Positions 23,786 to 36,502 of a stretch of 64,000 nucleotides of DNA are shown in pieces. The stretch is from Pseudorasbora parva (taxonomy: Eukaryota; Chordata; Actinopteri; Cypriniformes; Gobionidae): the NCBI RefSeq assembly GCF_024679245.1, contig NC_090175.1:48694930-48758929 (forward strand), written 5' to 3'. The position numbers were made by a program, and so were the translations under genes. Under the pieces are notes generated by a model. That model had not been told where the DNA came from. It worked only from the letters and a program-made list of their open reading frames with translations, and did no database searches. Every line of letters starts with the position of its first letter. Positions within the stretch are counted from its first letter, which is position 1.

Positions 23786-26700
23786 TGAAACATAACTCAC
23801 ATCTGTAATGACAGACAGTTAAGCTTCAAGGGCTTCATTTGGTGATTTGTAGTCAGTTTGTCTTGTGGAGTATATGTAAACCTCTATTGTGTGAAATAGC
23901 TTGTTCAGAAAACTAAATAAAAGTAGCAATTTTTATGATCCAGATCCCTCTTAATTTGTTAAAATAATGAAAATGTTCATATTCCACAAGAGGTGTGAGG
24001 AGAAATGTACCTTAGTGTGTTTTTGCAGACTGCAAAAACATTAATTAGGGTTTATATAATGTTTAAATGAAATTACAAACATTAAAAAAATTACAAACAT
24101 TTTGTAGTTTTCAAATACAGCAACCAACACACTGAATGAGCTACAGAGGCTAAATAGTCAGTGTCACCAAAACCACATCAATTTTTCATCTGTCAAGGGG
24201 CAAAGTCTAAAAATAATAAAGATAGCAATATGGCACAATTTAGTTGCAAAACGACATTTCAAGTTTGTAAAAAATAAATTAAACTTTATAAACAGCTCGG
24301 GGGGGGGGGGGGGGGGGATCTAAATGAATTGTATGTGTACCACATTCCCTCTATCTGCATGATTAATGGACGTGTCAGGCTGTCCCATGAAATATTCTCA
24401 TTCACTTTACAAACCTGCATGAACCAACACTGAGTTGAATAATGGACCTGTTCAAACTTGTCATGTTTGCTCTTCAGATCAGTCTTTGTTTGTGTAAAGT
24501 TTAATTCAAAACACTGATATGCGTGTAAATGCATGTAATAACTTCTGATCTGCAGACAAACAGTGAATGCACTACAGTCCTTTTATCAATCAGACCCTCC
24601 CATAACCAGAACTATATCCTGTAAATCTGTCATATTACTCAAACCCAACAGTGGGGATAGAGGTCCCCCAGGCACTTTCAGTAAAAACTGCAAATAGTAT
24701 GTTACTGGCTGAAAAAAAAAAAAAAAAAAACGTGTTGAAGTTAAAGCTGCAGGACGGAGTTGCAGGAAGTTGTGGAAGTTTTCGCCTCAGGTGAGTTCTC
24801 ATGTTGTTTTCTAAATGAGTTTTTACATCGACTAAACGTGTTAGGTGTGCTGGTGGTTAGTGGCATGTTGTGCAATCAGTAGCTTGTTTGCATTGCTCGC
24901 GCAAGGTGTTCGTTATTTTAAAATGCGTTTTTTTGGTGTTTAGTCCCTGAAAGCATCGATTGAATTGAATGTATTGAATGGATCTTTGTATTGAACGAAT
25001 CGTTCTCCTGTACTTTCATACACTCGTGTCTTTCGTTGGCCGCAGTCTCTCCTTTTCAATCTCTTTCCTGTTTTTTTTCTTTCTTCAAAATAAAGACTAA
25101 CAGTAGCACAAGTGAGAAAATTAACGGAAGGAATGTGCAAAATTACTAGCTTATGCTAAACACACCTGATCTGAACTCGAAGTGACTCACTCTTTAGTGT
25201 TGTCTGAAATCTCAAACAAATTGTGCGAACGTCTTCATTCCCCACATTCATTCACTATACGTTATACACACAATCCACTCTGATCTCGAGATGTACACTT
25301 GCTGAAGAAATCTATTTCCCAAAATTCAATGCGGAGAGGACTGAGAGCGCGTGAAAGAGCGAGAGATTTACACCTTTCTTTTTTCTTATTTTATTTCATG
25401 CTAATTCTAGTTTTTTTTATTGAATAAAACATTTAAATATAGCTAGACACTATTATATAGATTAATTATAATCATATTAAACTGTATAAGTAAGATTTGT
25501 TTTATTATCTTTTTACTTTTAATTTAATGTGTTTTACAAACAGTCAGGTGTTATAAGAATTTGTGGCATTTTTGGTTAACTCACAGAACTGTAAATTAGA
25601 GATTATTTGGTGGATGATTTCAAAATATTCGTTAAAGATACAATATGTAAGATTTTTGGATTAAAATATATCCAAAAACCCTTAGAACAGTGTTATATAT
25701 TTTGTTGACCTGTGTACTTGCATTATCCCAAATTATGTTTAAATCCAGAACATTTTTAAATCAAATTTTAAATTAAATCCAGAGAAAAGCTATTTTAACC
25801 AGGACGAACTGTGCCTGTGCGTCGCGCGTCGCCCGCATTACACTCCATATCCACTCTATTTCAATTCAAATTTCGGTTTTATTTTGTAGAAACCATGGAG
25901 ACATCAAATACGCTTTAATATGTTATGTTTTATTAGACAAGCTAACAACTGTTTGGAGACATTTTTATACATAATTATTAAACAAATTATTAAACAGTAA
26001 TGCAGCATTTGCTCCGTCATACAATAGCCTGTTTTTTTTTCTTTTTTTTCTTCATTTTAGCAACACAGGGCATCCAGCATTTATAAATATGATATTCTAA
26101 TATTGATCTAGCTTACTGTAGTGTGCAACAAGTGTCTTATAGCAGTTCTCATAGAGTAACACAGTGCAGTTACCCCACATATGCTTGACTCGTTGTCATT
26201 AAGCTACGCCTTTATTTTAAATAGGCAACCTCTAGAGATTCAAAATAGTGTGCCTTTAATCTGTAGGTAGCGTTTTCATTCTCATGTAATCAAAACAGTC
26301 ACCTGAGGCGGAGGGTAACTTTAGGGCGCTCAACGACCATATATCACCTGCGAGCATGAGAGTTTCTAACGAAATTTAGAAATTTCCTTAAAATTGTATT
26401 TAAAGGAAGTGTATGTAAGATTGGAGCCAAAACTGATACTGCAATCACTTTCAAATAACTGTAGACCAGTGTATCCCCTCTCCCCTCCCCTTGACTCGAG
26501 GTTGCCAAATTTGTTTGTAGCTGAATGCAAATGCGAACATTATTAGCTGCAGCTGTGGTAACTAGAGCAGATCTGGCAACCCGGATGCCGACACACAACT
26601 GACTTCGTGATTGGTTGATAGGTGGAGGGCGGAGCTTCAGGCCAAAACACAACATGTCAACATCAACATCAGTTGAGGGCTGCAACAACAACTTTTAAAT

Positions 26701-27395
26701 GACGATATCCTGGTGAGACTACTTTTGTCAGTGATATAAGTATTTGAAATTAACATGATGATCTGCATTTGACCGCTTAAGACTGTCAGACTGTCTATGG
26801 TTCTGTATTGTTCTGTATTTCTAATCGAATAGAATTTGGATAGGAATAGAGAGTACAAAAACATTGATGGTTGGAAAGTGGTTGTTTGCAGAGGCAGCTG
26901 GTACTTTTCAGAAGCAAGCAAGAACATATTATTGCTATCAGTGGCAAAAAAGTGTAGGTACTTGGACATAATTATTTTGTAGTCTATAGGCCTACCTAAA
27001 GTTCCTCCAAAGCACGTGCCCAATGTCTACTACACAACTTGATCTGTATATTTCCACAGTTTAACAAATGCTCAAGGTAAAATACAAATGTATACTCTGT
27101 TAAATAATACCCCTTTGGAGTTTGGACCTTTGAAAACATTAACTTTCACTCACACACTCTATATACATGTGCAACAGTACTGTTGTGGGAGTGAACAAAA
27201 GGGACAAAGAAGAGTCAATTCTGCACCTTTGAGAGCACATATAATAAAACTGGGCAGACGTGCAGTCTGGGCAAAAAAAAAAAAAAAAATGGATTGATTA
27301 ATTTCATTGTACATTTTTCCATGTAAATAGCACTTCCCATACTCTCATGAATCAGTGCAGTAGCTAACATTGTTCTTTTGATTATGGTTCCATAC

Positions 27396-27398
<3 letters not shown>
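23786..27398. other. No gene recognised; scattered repeat sequence
   Basis: It holds an oligo(G) run at 24300-24317, a poly(A) run at 24711-24730 and a TTAAAG-bounded block about 25634-26258 that may be another MITE (TTAAAGATACAATATG / GTGCCTTTAAT). TCGCCTCAG-GTGAGT at 24783-24798 looks like a splice donor but has no coding context. Frames at 26344-27023 (minus) lack family resemblance. Confidence 0.4.

Positions 27399-27452
<54 letters not shown>
27399..27452. repeat. (TA)n microsatellite
   Basis: Pure TA tract upstream of the first UGT copy. Confidence 0.95.
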
Positions 27453-27457
<5 letters not shown>

Positions 27458-27748
27458 AATTTATTAAGTAATAAAGTTGACTTTGCTACTGCAGCTCAGT
27501 TACACCGCTTGGATATGATATTAGTTTTATATCATTTTGAAACAATATTTCATTTTGTACTGCTTTATTTATTTATTACATCCATTTAGGTATGCAGTAG
27601 AGTAAAGCAACAGAAGAGTGTGAAAAAAGTCACTTAAAAGATTCTGCCAAATGCATAAATGTAACTGTTAAGTAGAAATACTTAAATGTGATAGAATTGG
27701 GGCATAGATGAAGATGGCGTTCTGAATCTGATACTGTACCACGTTCAG

Positions 27749-27942
27749 TGTTAGCTCTTTAACTAGAACTCTGCATGGAAGTGCTCTTTTCACCTTTACA
27801 TACTGAATGACCCTTGACTCAAATACCATTTAAGTGTCTTGTCATGCACATTGAGGCTAAAGAAGAGTAAACTGTGCTTGTACTTCTTTGACTTACCTTA
27901 CACTCAACAAAGCTGTTCTGGTATAATGGTAAATTTTCATGA
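27749..27942 (+). promoter_or_regulatory. Probable promoter and non-coding exon 1 of UGT copy 1
   Basis: This block aligns with the better-preserved modules upstream of copies 4 and 5: GTTAGCTCTTTAACTAGAAC (27750) matches their GATTAACTAGAAC, and TTTGACTTACCTTACACTCA (27888) matches GATGACTTGCACTCCATTCA. A donor, ATGA-GTAAGA, follows at 27943. Splicing to the acceptor CACAG at 28135 would leave GTGCC directly before the start codon. No clear TATA box is visible and the nuclear-receptor-like site is degraded. Inferred by comparison, not from transcripts. Confidence 0.5.
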
Positions 27943-28140
27943 GTAAGAACATGTTTCAGCATGTAATGAACAGCATATAGGACAAAGGAGCAATAACAAT
28001 GTTGACCTGATTTCAACTGCCAAATATCAAATTGTTAAGTCTTTCTTTAATTTTTTTGCACTAATATAATGTGACGTGCTTGACTGGTTTTGGTGTCTTT
28101 CAGTGGATCACTCTTGTTCCCTTGCTTTACCACAGGTGCC

Positions 28141-29736
28141 ATGAACAAACAGATTTTTCAGTCATGTGGCCAAATCTTGATATCCCTTCTGCTGACAACT
28201 GTCCCAGTTGTTCAGAGCGGGAAGGTTCTTGTCTTTCCTGTGGATGGCAGTCACTGGGTCAACATGAACATCTTGGTTGAAGCACTTCATGCCAAAGGTC
28301 ACCATGTTACAGTCATTCGGATGGCAGACAGCTGGTACATCAAAGAATTCTCTCCTCACTACACATCAGTCACCATAAGTTCTCCTGGGGGATTCGGGGA
28401 AGAATTCTTTGAGACATTTGCATCCAGACTTATGGAGATTCTGAGGGAAGGTTCCACATGGGCTCGTCTGAAGCTGGAGATAGAGATGTGGGCAAGTACT
28501 TTTGAATTGACAAAAATAGAAAGTGATATGATAAACAGTATGATGGAAGACCAGCAGCTAATGCAGTCCTTTAAGGATGCCAAGTATGATTTGATTCTTA
28601 CAGATCCACTCTTGTTTGGAGGCGTTCTTTTGGGCCACTTCTTGAAGCTGCCTATTGTCTACAATGTTCGTTGGACAATGTATAGTGAGGCTCATTTTGC
28701 AATAGCTCCTTCACCACTTTCTTATGTTCCTTTTCCAATGGTGGAGTTATCAGACCACATGAGCTTTTTTCAAAGAGTGAAGAATGTTGTGATGTACACT
28801 ATAGCGGAAGCACAAGGTGTGTTCCTGTTTGCTCCACATTATAATGCACTTTGTGAACGCTTCATTGGCCCAGGAGTGTCCTTCCTTAACTTAGTTCAGA
28901 GTGCTGATCTGTGGCTCCATAGAGTTGATTTTATTTTTGAATTCCCACGTCCCACTATGCCAAACATCGTCTACATGGGAGGTTTTCAGTGCAAGCCATC
29001 AAAGCCTCTTCCACAAGACCTGGAGGACTTTGTGCAGAGCTCTGGAGAGCATGGCGTCATCATCATGTCTCTGGGCACTCTCGTTGGTCAGCTTCCTGAT
29101 GATGTAGCAGAGGCCATTGCTGAAGCTTTTGCAGAACTTCCTCAGAAGATCATCTGGAGGTACAAAGGAAAGAGACCATCTACACTCGGGAACAACACCT
29201 TAATGATGGACTGGATGCCTCAGAATGACCTTCTGGGTCATTCTAAGACCAGAGCCTTTGTGGCACATGGAGGAACCAACGGAATTCAAGAAGCCATCTA
29301 CCACGGGGTGCCGATCATTGGATTTGGGCTGATTTTTGACCAGCCTGATAATCTTGCAAAAATGAGAGTAAAGGGTGTAGCCAAGAATGTAGACTTTGCC
29401 ACGGTGGATAAGGACTCCTTCCTTCAAACTGTCAAAGAGGTTCTTTATGAGCCCTCTTATCGGGAGAACATGCAGAGGCTCTCAAGGCTTCACAGGGACG
29501 TCCCAGTGAAGCCTCTGGACAACGCCATCTTCTGGATTGAGTTTGTTATGAGGCACAAAGGGGCCGCTCACTTGCGCACAGAGTCTTACAAAATGCCGTG
29601 GTACTCTTATCACTCTGTTGATGTCACACTGTTCCTGCTTTCTGCTCTGGCACTCATGATCATGACTATATATGCAGCTATCAGATATTTATGTTGTAGA
29701 ATATGTTTTAGAAAAACAAAAAACAAATTTGATTGA
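28141..29736 (+). CDS. UDP-glucuronosyltransferase, UGT5 family (copy 1, intact)
   Basis: Predicted 531-aa ER enzyme that transfers a sugar, usually glucuronic acid, from a UDP-sugar to lipophilic acceptors. Residues 1-26 form a signal peptide ending PVVQS-GKVLVF. The catalytic base is expected at His38 (GSHWVN) with Asp155 (LTDP) as partner. The 44-residue UDP-sugar signature runs from Trp358 to Gln401, with HGGTNG, HGVPIIG and DQPDN. A membrane helix spans about 494-516, and the tail ends KNKFD, a KxKxx COPI retrieval signal. The frame is open further upstream to 28090, but the sister copies conserve a splice acceptor just before this ATG, so I start here. Length is normal for the family. 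The single coding exon fits UGT5 rather than the multi-exon UGT1/UGT2 genes. The exact paralogue name is not determined. Confidence 0.95.
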   Translation: MNKQIFQSCGQILISLLLTTVPVVQSGKVLVFPVDGSHWVNMNILVEALHAKGHHVTVIRMADSWYIKEFSPHYTSVTISSPGGFGEEFFETFASRLMEILREGSTWARLKLEIEMWASTFELTKIESDMINSMMEDQQLMQSFKDAKYDLILTDPLLFGGVLLGHFLKLPIVYNVRWTMYSEAHFAIAPSPLSYVPFPMVELSDHMSFFQRVKNVVMYTIAEAQGVFLFAPHYNALCERFIGPGVSFLNLVQSADLWLHRVDFIFEFPRPTMPNIVYMGGFQCKPSKPLPQDLEDFVQSSGEHGVIIMSLGTLVGQLPDDVAEAIAEAFAELPQKIIWRYKGKRPSTLGNNTLMMDWMPQNDLLGHSKTRAFVAHGGTNGIQEAIYHGVPIIGFGLIFDQPDNLAKMRVKGVAKNVDFATVDKDSFLQTVKEVLYEPSYRENMQRLSRLHRDVPVKPLDNAIFWIEFVMRHKGAAHLRTESYKMPWYSYHSVDVTLFLLSALALMIMTIYAAIRYLCCRICFRKTKNKFD

Positions 29737-31180
29737 CTTGACTTTTTTATTTATACTCAGGTATTAAGCAACTTCAGGTCAGAAGTTCCTGTATTAATGA
29801 CTAACGCTTTTAATCAGTATGATATTCATTCCCAACGGTGATCTCTAGATGTTGATTTATAGGTTTGTGCACGTCTTTAGTTGTGTTATTGTTTGAGGAC
29901 CGCTTCTATATTTCATATATGAATTATGTCAGCTCTATAATGTGTGTTTTTCCTTTTCTTTTACGGTATGTTATTATTTCACCATCTCCATGCTTTTGAT
30001 TGTAATGTTGTTAGTTAGTTATTTTAATGTTTCAATTCAGAGGTTTAATTTATTTATGTTATGCACACTTTTGTCTTTTAAAATATGAAAAAGAAAATGT
30101 GTATAAAACTACTGAAATTTATTAAAAACAACATTTTTAAAAACATTGTTTGAATGCCTTCCTTTTAGCAGGTAAGCAAAGTTTATTAAAACAAGTACAA
30201 GTAATGCAATGACCACTCACTTGGGACCACCCATATCCATTAAATGGCTAATATAAAGGGAAATACCTCACATATTTTTAATAAAATATAAAAAACATTT
30301 ATTCTACTGTTATGATAATTTTATACCACATAACTTCCGAATTGTTCTACATCATGTGTGTATTTGCAACAACATTTGCAACGGCACTGCTAACTTCACT
30401 AAAACAACACAGATTGGCCTACTGCAGCTTTATTCGATTATAGAAAGAATGAATCTTATGAGCCGATTCTTACATCCAAACATAAAGCACTTTTTTTCCA
30501 CTTCCTGAACAAATGACTAAGTCGGTTTAGTGAATCAAATCCTGAATTCACAACCGCGTACTGACTCTTACTACTTTTACCATATAAAATGGGTAAAGAT
30601 ACCCACTTCACATTATCTAAAAAGCATTTTAACACTCAATACGCCTAAATTGCAATTTATTAGATTAATTAGTTAAATTACTTTATGTTTTTTTTATGAC
30701 AGCATTCAATTAAAAGTTATAAAGTATGAATTTTGTCAGAAGTAGCTATTTTATAAAGAAAATAATTACATGATTGGCTGAAATATTTCATGTTTTGTGA
30801 TGGTCTAATTCGATTTAAAAAAAGTCAAATGTTTTATGTAATACTATACAGCATCAATAAAATGAATATTGCTGTGTATATTAGATGTGCACAAAGGACT
30901 TCAAGTGAGCAGAGACATGCAGACTTGTATTAAGCACACTGTTCTAGTACTGAAAACACAATAGCATGTTTGTTACTGTAAGTGCTGTTGTTTTCCATTA
31001 TATTTTCTATTTATCTATTTAATGCGTTTGTGCCAAAGACATCCTGGTCTTTCTTTTAAACGCACTAAATGTAGTCTAATCATATTTACTGCTGAAATTA
31101 AGTATTGACCATTTAAGTAGCTTCAGGGCACTTAGCTAGTAAACACCAAGGTAAAATTACATGTGCAATTTTAAATGGTA
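29737..31180. other. 3' flank of UGT copy 1, no further gene
   Basis: AT-rich sequence holding the probable 3' UTR. Several ATTAAA/AATAAA-like strings (for example 30120 and 30277) are possible polyadenylation signals. I see no other gene. Confidence 0.45.
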
Positions 31181-31333
31181 GCTTATTAACTAGGGCTGTC
31201 CAGGTAAATGCCCTTTGCCCTGCTAAAGACTGTTAAATGAATCTATCAGCATGCACAACAAGACCAAAATAGAGTAAATGCTTGTAGTTTTGTATAGGTA
31301 CACTACATTCAAGGCTAACCTGCTACATATCGG
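31181..31333 (+). promoter_or_regulatory. Probable promoter and non-coding exon 1 of UGT copy 2
   Basis: It contains ATTAACTAG (31186), an HNF1-like half-site, then TGCCCTTTGCCCT (31209-31221). On the minus strand this is AGGGCA-A-AGGGCA, a direct repeat spaced by one base as bound by HNF4 or RXR partners. Downstream sequence matches exon 1 of copies 4 and 5 and ends in the donor CGG-GTAAGA (31334). A possible extra 34-nt exon with both splice sites lies at 31512-31545. The TATA position is not conserved. Confidence 0.5.
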
Positions 31334-32776
31334 GTAAGACTATACATTTTTATATGAACAGCATAGAAATCACAAGGAACAATTGGTACTAGTAGACCTG
31401 TTTGCTGTTTTCACACCAGTTACAAACATGAGAAAGTTGGAGATTTTTACTTGACATTTGCCTTTTTTTAATATTCATATGGGTGATTATTTGTTTCTTC
31501 CTTTTTCACAGATTTGAATGCCATCATCTAGTTAACACTAACCAGGTGAGTATATGTTCGGTATTAGAAGTCATGAAAATCGAATATTGCTTATTTTCAT
31601 TGATTCTATAAGAAAATCAAACCCAATCTCACGGCAATTCGTATATATTTTACAAGGTGGCTAATTCATACGAATTTGTACAACCTCCCTCATGCAAATT
31701 CGTACAGTTGTTGCTAAATCATATATATTTGACTTGTTGCCAAATTCAAATGAATTTGTACTAATGACCTACTTCAAACCCCTCCTAAACCTACCCATTA
31801 CCGGGTTTTAGACAAAACATACAAATTTGTACTAATTAGCCACCTCGTAAAATACATATGAAGTAGCCACCTAGTAAAAAAAACCGTACAAATTGGTCTT
31901 TAGATATTGTTGGAAAATCTTATTATGGCTGAAATAGCTACATGATTTAAAATCTGAATAGAATGAATATTCCGTATCATGGCACTCATAGCATCTCAAC
32001 TGGGAAAAAAAACACTGCCACTAAATTAAGTTTTATTTAACAAAGTTCGAGAGGAGCACATTCAGGTAATCAACCAATCAGCGCAAGAGTAAGCCTGTAT
32101 AGCCGTCTCTCACCTCTGTCCCGCGACAAGTTTCACAGCATCCCTCCACCACCCCATCGCCTCACTCTTGGCTGTTTCTATCCCAGCCAAGGAAGCTGAG
32201 GACTCTGCGTTTGGGCCAAATTCCAAGCTCGGAGCCCTCCCCTGTATGGCACACCAAATACGAATAAATTACTATATTTGATTTCATGTATGTGTAAACT
32301 CGTGAAAGCGCTGATCAAGGCATTTTTAAAGGGGAGCTGACATTTTCAGCTGGCTAAAGATGCTTTATAGACACACGACCTAACAAACTCACACAGAAAC
32401 ACTCAACTCGTTGCTAGGAGACAAATTAAAAATGAAAATAACCAATGTTCTTAAAGCAGCTCAAAATGTCAATGTTTTATATCTTCCTGAAACTTAAAAC
32501 TGTGCCCATCATACACTTCACAATTTTCTGTGAAATCTATCAACTCCGAAGGCTCAAAATCTGCAGACTAGGTCTGACTTTTGGTAACTAGCATTGACGT
32601 GCCCAGACCGCAAATAGTGGCCAAAGAATGTGCAAAAGTCATGTAGTGGCACATATTCATATGCAATGTTGAATGAACAATTTACACTTCAGTAATATTA
32701 CAACTTGACATATTCAACTGGTTCTACAAAGTCTGTCAGAACATTATTGTTACTCTGTTGCTTTACAGCAGGTGCC
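31334..32776. other. Presumed 5' intron of UGT copy 2, containing repeats
   Basis: The block 31621-31905 has repeated forms of CAAATTCGTAC in both orientations (AATTCGTATATATTTTACAA / GTACTAATTAGCCACCTCGT), probably an inverted-repeat element. A CpG-richer block 32030-32330 (AAAGTTCGAGAGGAGCACAT and following) looks like another dispersed repeat. I did not classify either. Confidence 0.4.
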
Positions 32777-34370
32777 ATGAGCAGAAAGATTTTTCAGATA
32801 TGTGGTCAAATCACATTAACCCTTCTGCTGACGACTGTCCCAGTTGTTCAGAGCGGGAAGGTTCTTGTCTTTCCTGTGGATGGCAGTCACTGGGTCAACA
32901 TGAACATCTTGGTTGAAGCACTTCATACCAAAGGTCACCATGTTACAGTCATTCGGATGGCAGACAGCTGGTACATCAAAGAATTCTCTCCTCACTACAC
33001 ATCAATCACTCTGAATTCCCCTGGAGGATTTGATGAAGAATTCATTGAAACATTTGCATCTAGACTTATGGAGATTCTGAGGACAGGTTCCACATGGGCT
33101 CGTCTGAAACTGGAGATAGAGATGTGGGAAAATATTTTAAAGATGTTTAAAATAGAAAGTGAGATGATAGTCAACATGTTTGAAGATGAGGAGCTAATGC
33201 AATCCTTAAAAGATGCCAAATATGATTTGATTCTTACAGATCCAGTCAAGTTTGGAGGTGTCATATTGGGTCATTATCTCAAACTGCCTATTGTCTACAA
33301 TGTTCGTTGGACAGTTTACAATGAAGGCCATTTTGCAATAGCTCCTTCACCACTTTCTTATGTTCCTTTACCAATGCTGGAGTTATCAGACCGTATGAGT
33401 TTCTTGGAAAGAGTGAAAAATGTTGTGATGTACATCATAACCGGAACACAAGTTGCTTTCATGATTGCTCCACATTATAATGCACTTTGTGAACGCTTCG
33501 TTGGTCCTGGAGTATCTTGTTTCTTTAATTCAGGGTGCTGATCTGTGGCTCCATAGAGTTGATTTTATTTTTGAATTCCCACGTCCCACTATGCCAAACA
33601 TCGTCTACATGGGAGGTTTTCAGTGCAAGCCTTCAAAGCCTCTTCCACAAGACCTGGAGGACTTTGTGCAGAGCTCTGGAGAGCATGGCGTCATCATCAT
33701 GTCTCTGGGCACTCTCATTGGTCAGCTTCCTGATGATGTGGCGGAGGCAATTGCTGAAGCTTTTGCAGAACTTCCTCAGAAGATCATCTGGAGGTACAAA
33801 GGAAAGAGACCATCTACACTCGGGAACAACACCTTAATGATGGACTGGGTGCCTCAGAATGATCTTCTGGGTCATCCTAAGACCAGAGCCTTTGTGGCAC
33901 ATGGAGGAACCAACGGAATTCAAGAAGCCATCTACCACGGGGTGCCGATCATTGGATTTGGGCTGATTTTTGACCAGCCTGATAATCTTGCAAAAATGAG
34001 AGTAAAGGGTGTAGCCAAGAATGTAGACTTTGCCACGGTGGATAAGGACTCCTTCCTTCAAACTGTCAAAGAGGTTCTTTATGAGCCCTCTTATCGGGAG
34101 AACATGCAGAGGCTCTCAAGCCTTCACAAGGACGTCCCAGTGAAGCCTCTGGACAACGCCATCTTCTGGATTGAGTTTGTTATGAGGCACAAAGGGGCCG
34201 CTCACTTGCGCACAGAGTCTTACAAAATGCCGTGGTACTCTTATCACTCTGCTGATGTCACACTGTTCCTGCTTTCTGCTCTGGCACTCATGATCATGAC
34301 TATATATGCAACTATCAGATATTTATGCTACAGAATATGCATGAGAAAAACCCAAAACAAAAGCAAATGA
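32777..34370 (+). pseudogene. UGT5-family copy 2, broken by a 2-nt frameshift
   Basis: Start context and signal peptide (MSRKIFQICGQITLTLLLTT) match the sister genes, and the frame is intact to about codon 248. At about 33520-33525 it has 2 nt fewer than copies 3 and 5 (TTGTTTCTTTAATTCAG against TACTTTCCTTTAATTCAG). The frame ends at TGA 33539-33541 after 254 aa. From 33465 the second frame is open to 34370 and carries GADLWLH, the complete UDP-sugar signature and the membrane helix. No other lesion is seen. It is either a recent pseudogene, a null allele or a sequencing error. If translated, the 254-aa product would lack the donor-binding half. The tail QNKSK has lost the KxKxx pattern of the other copies. 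Confidence 0.9.
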
Positions 34371-34850
34371 TTTTGAATTCAATTGAAACAATGTGTGTTT
34401 TTACTTAAGACTAGAGTCTCTCTAGCTGTTTCTGTCTATATTCAAACCTATTTTCATCTTTTGCAAACATATCTGCATTTATTGTATCACAGCATTCAGT
34501 GGTCAGATTTCTTAATATCCGCCATCTTGCATCTCAGTTTTTGACTGTATTGAGTTTTTGACTGACCTCAGAGGTTTTAACTAATTATATTACTCTATGT
34601 TGTAGTGTTGTTCTCTGCTCCTGATCACCCTGTCATCATTTATTTTGTAATAAAAACCAGCTGAACGTACATAATCTTTATATACAGTATATACGGAGCC
34701 CCTAGCAAAGTTTAGCTCCAACTCACCAAGCTGAAAGTTTCTATCTCCTAAAGAGCTTAATTAGCTGGATCTGGTGTGTTTAATTAGTGTTGGAGCTAAT
34801 TTCTGCAGGGCTGTGGCACTGGAACTGAGATGGAGACCGTTGCCCTAAAG
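34371..34850. other. 3' flank of UGT copy 2 with a degraded hAT-like copy
   Basis: The sequence 34700-34840 (AAAGTTTAGCTCCAACTCAC; GTGTTGGAGCTAATTTCTGC) is a diverged relative of the adjacent 34851-35045 element. AATAAAAACC at 34650 is a possible polyadenylation signal. Confidence 0.5.
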
Positions 34851-35045
34851 CACGGGTGTTCAAACTCTGTCCTGGAGGACCACTGTTCTGTACAATTTAG
34901 CAACTACTTGCTTCAACACACTTGCCTGAAAGTTTCTAGTATATCTAAGGCCTTGTTTAGCTGCTTCAGGTGTGTGTGTTTAATTAGGGTTGGAGCTAAA
35001 CTTTCCAGGACTGTGGCTCTCAAGGGGCAGGAATGGACACCCCTG
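34851..35045. mobile_element. Short hAT-type element with perfect 8-bp target duplication
   Basis: It begins CACGGGTGTTCAAACTCTGT and ends GGAATGGACACCCCTG, flanked on both sides by CCCTAAAG (34843-34850 and 35046-35053). It is related to the element at 17176 and is non-coding. Confidence 0.85.
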
Positions 35046-35167
35046 CCCTAAAGGGACATGGTGGTGGAAAAAAATATGAAATATATATATTTCATAACGT
35101 AAAGTATGCAAAGTAAAGTTCCTCAGGGAATGCAAAACATTGTGAGAGAACACAAAAGCATTGACAC

Positions 35168-36497
<1,330 letters not shown>

Positions 36498-36502
36498 GAA
36501 CT

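Noticed and set aside
24940..27023. Minus-strand frames at 24940-25140, 26344-26691 and 26637-27023
   Set aside because: No recognisable domain, no splice-consistent chain of exons, and sequence resembling dispersed repeats.
28090..28140. Upstream-extended starts of the UGT frames (28090, 32705, 36446, 40558)
   Set aside because: The extensions differ completely between copies and lie before a conserved splice acceptor, so they are intron sequence.
28162..28583. Antisense frames inside the UGT genes (also 29200-29427, 32995-33264, 33834-34061, 36721-36990, 37562-37789, 45322-45588, 46163-46390) and plus-strand shadows
   Set aside because: They recur at the same place in every copy because the sense gene is conserved; none has independent evidence.
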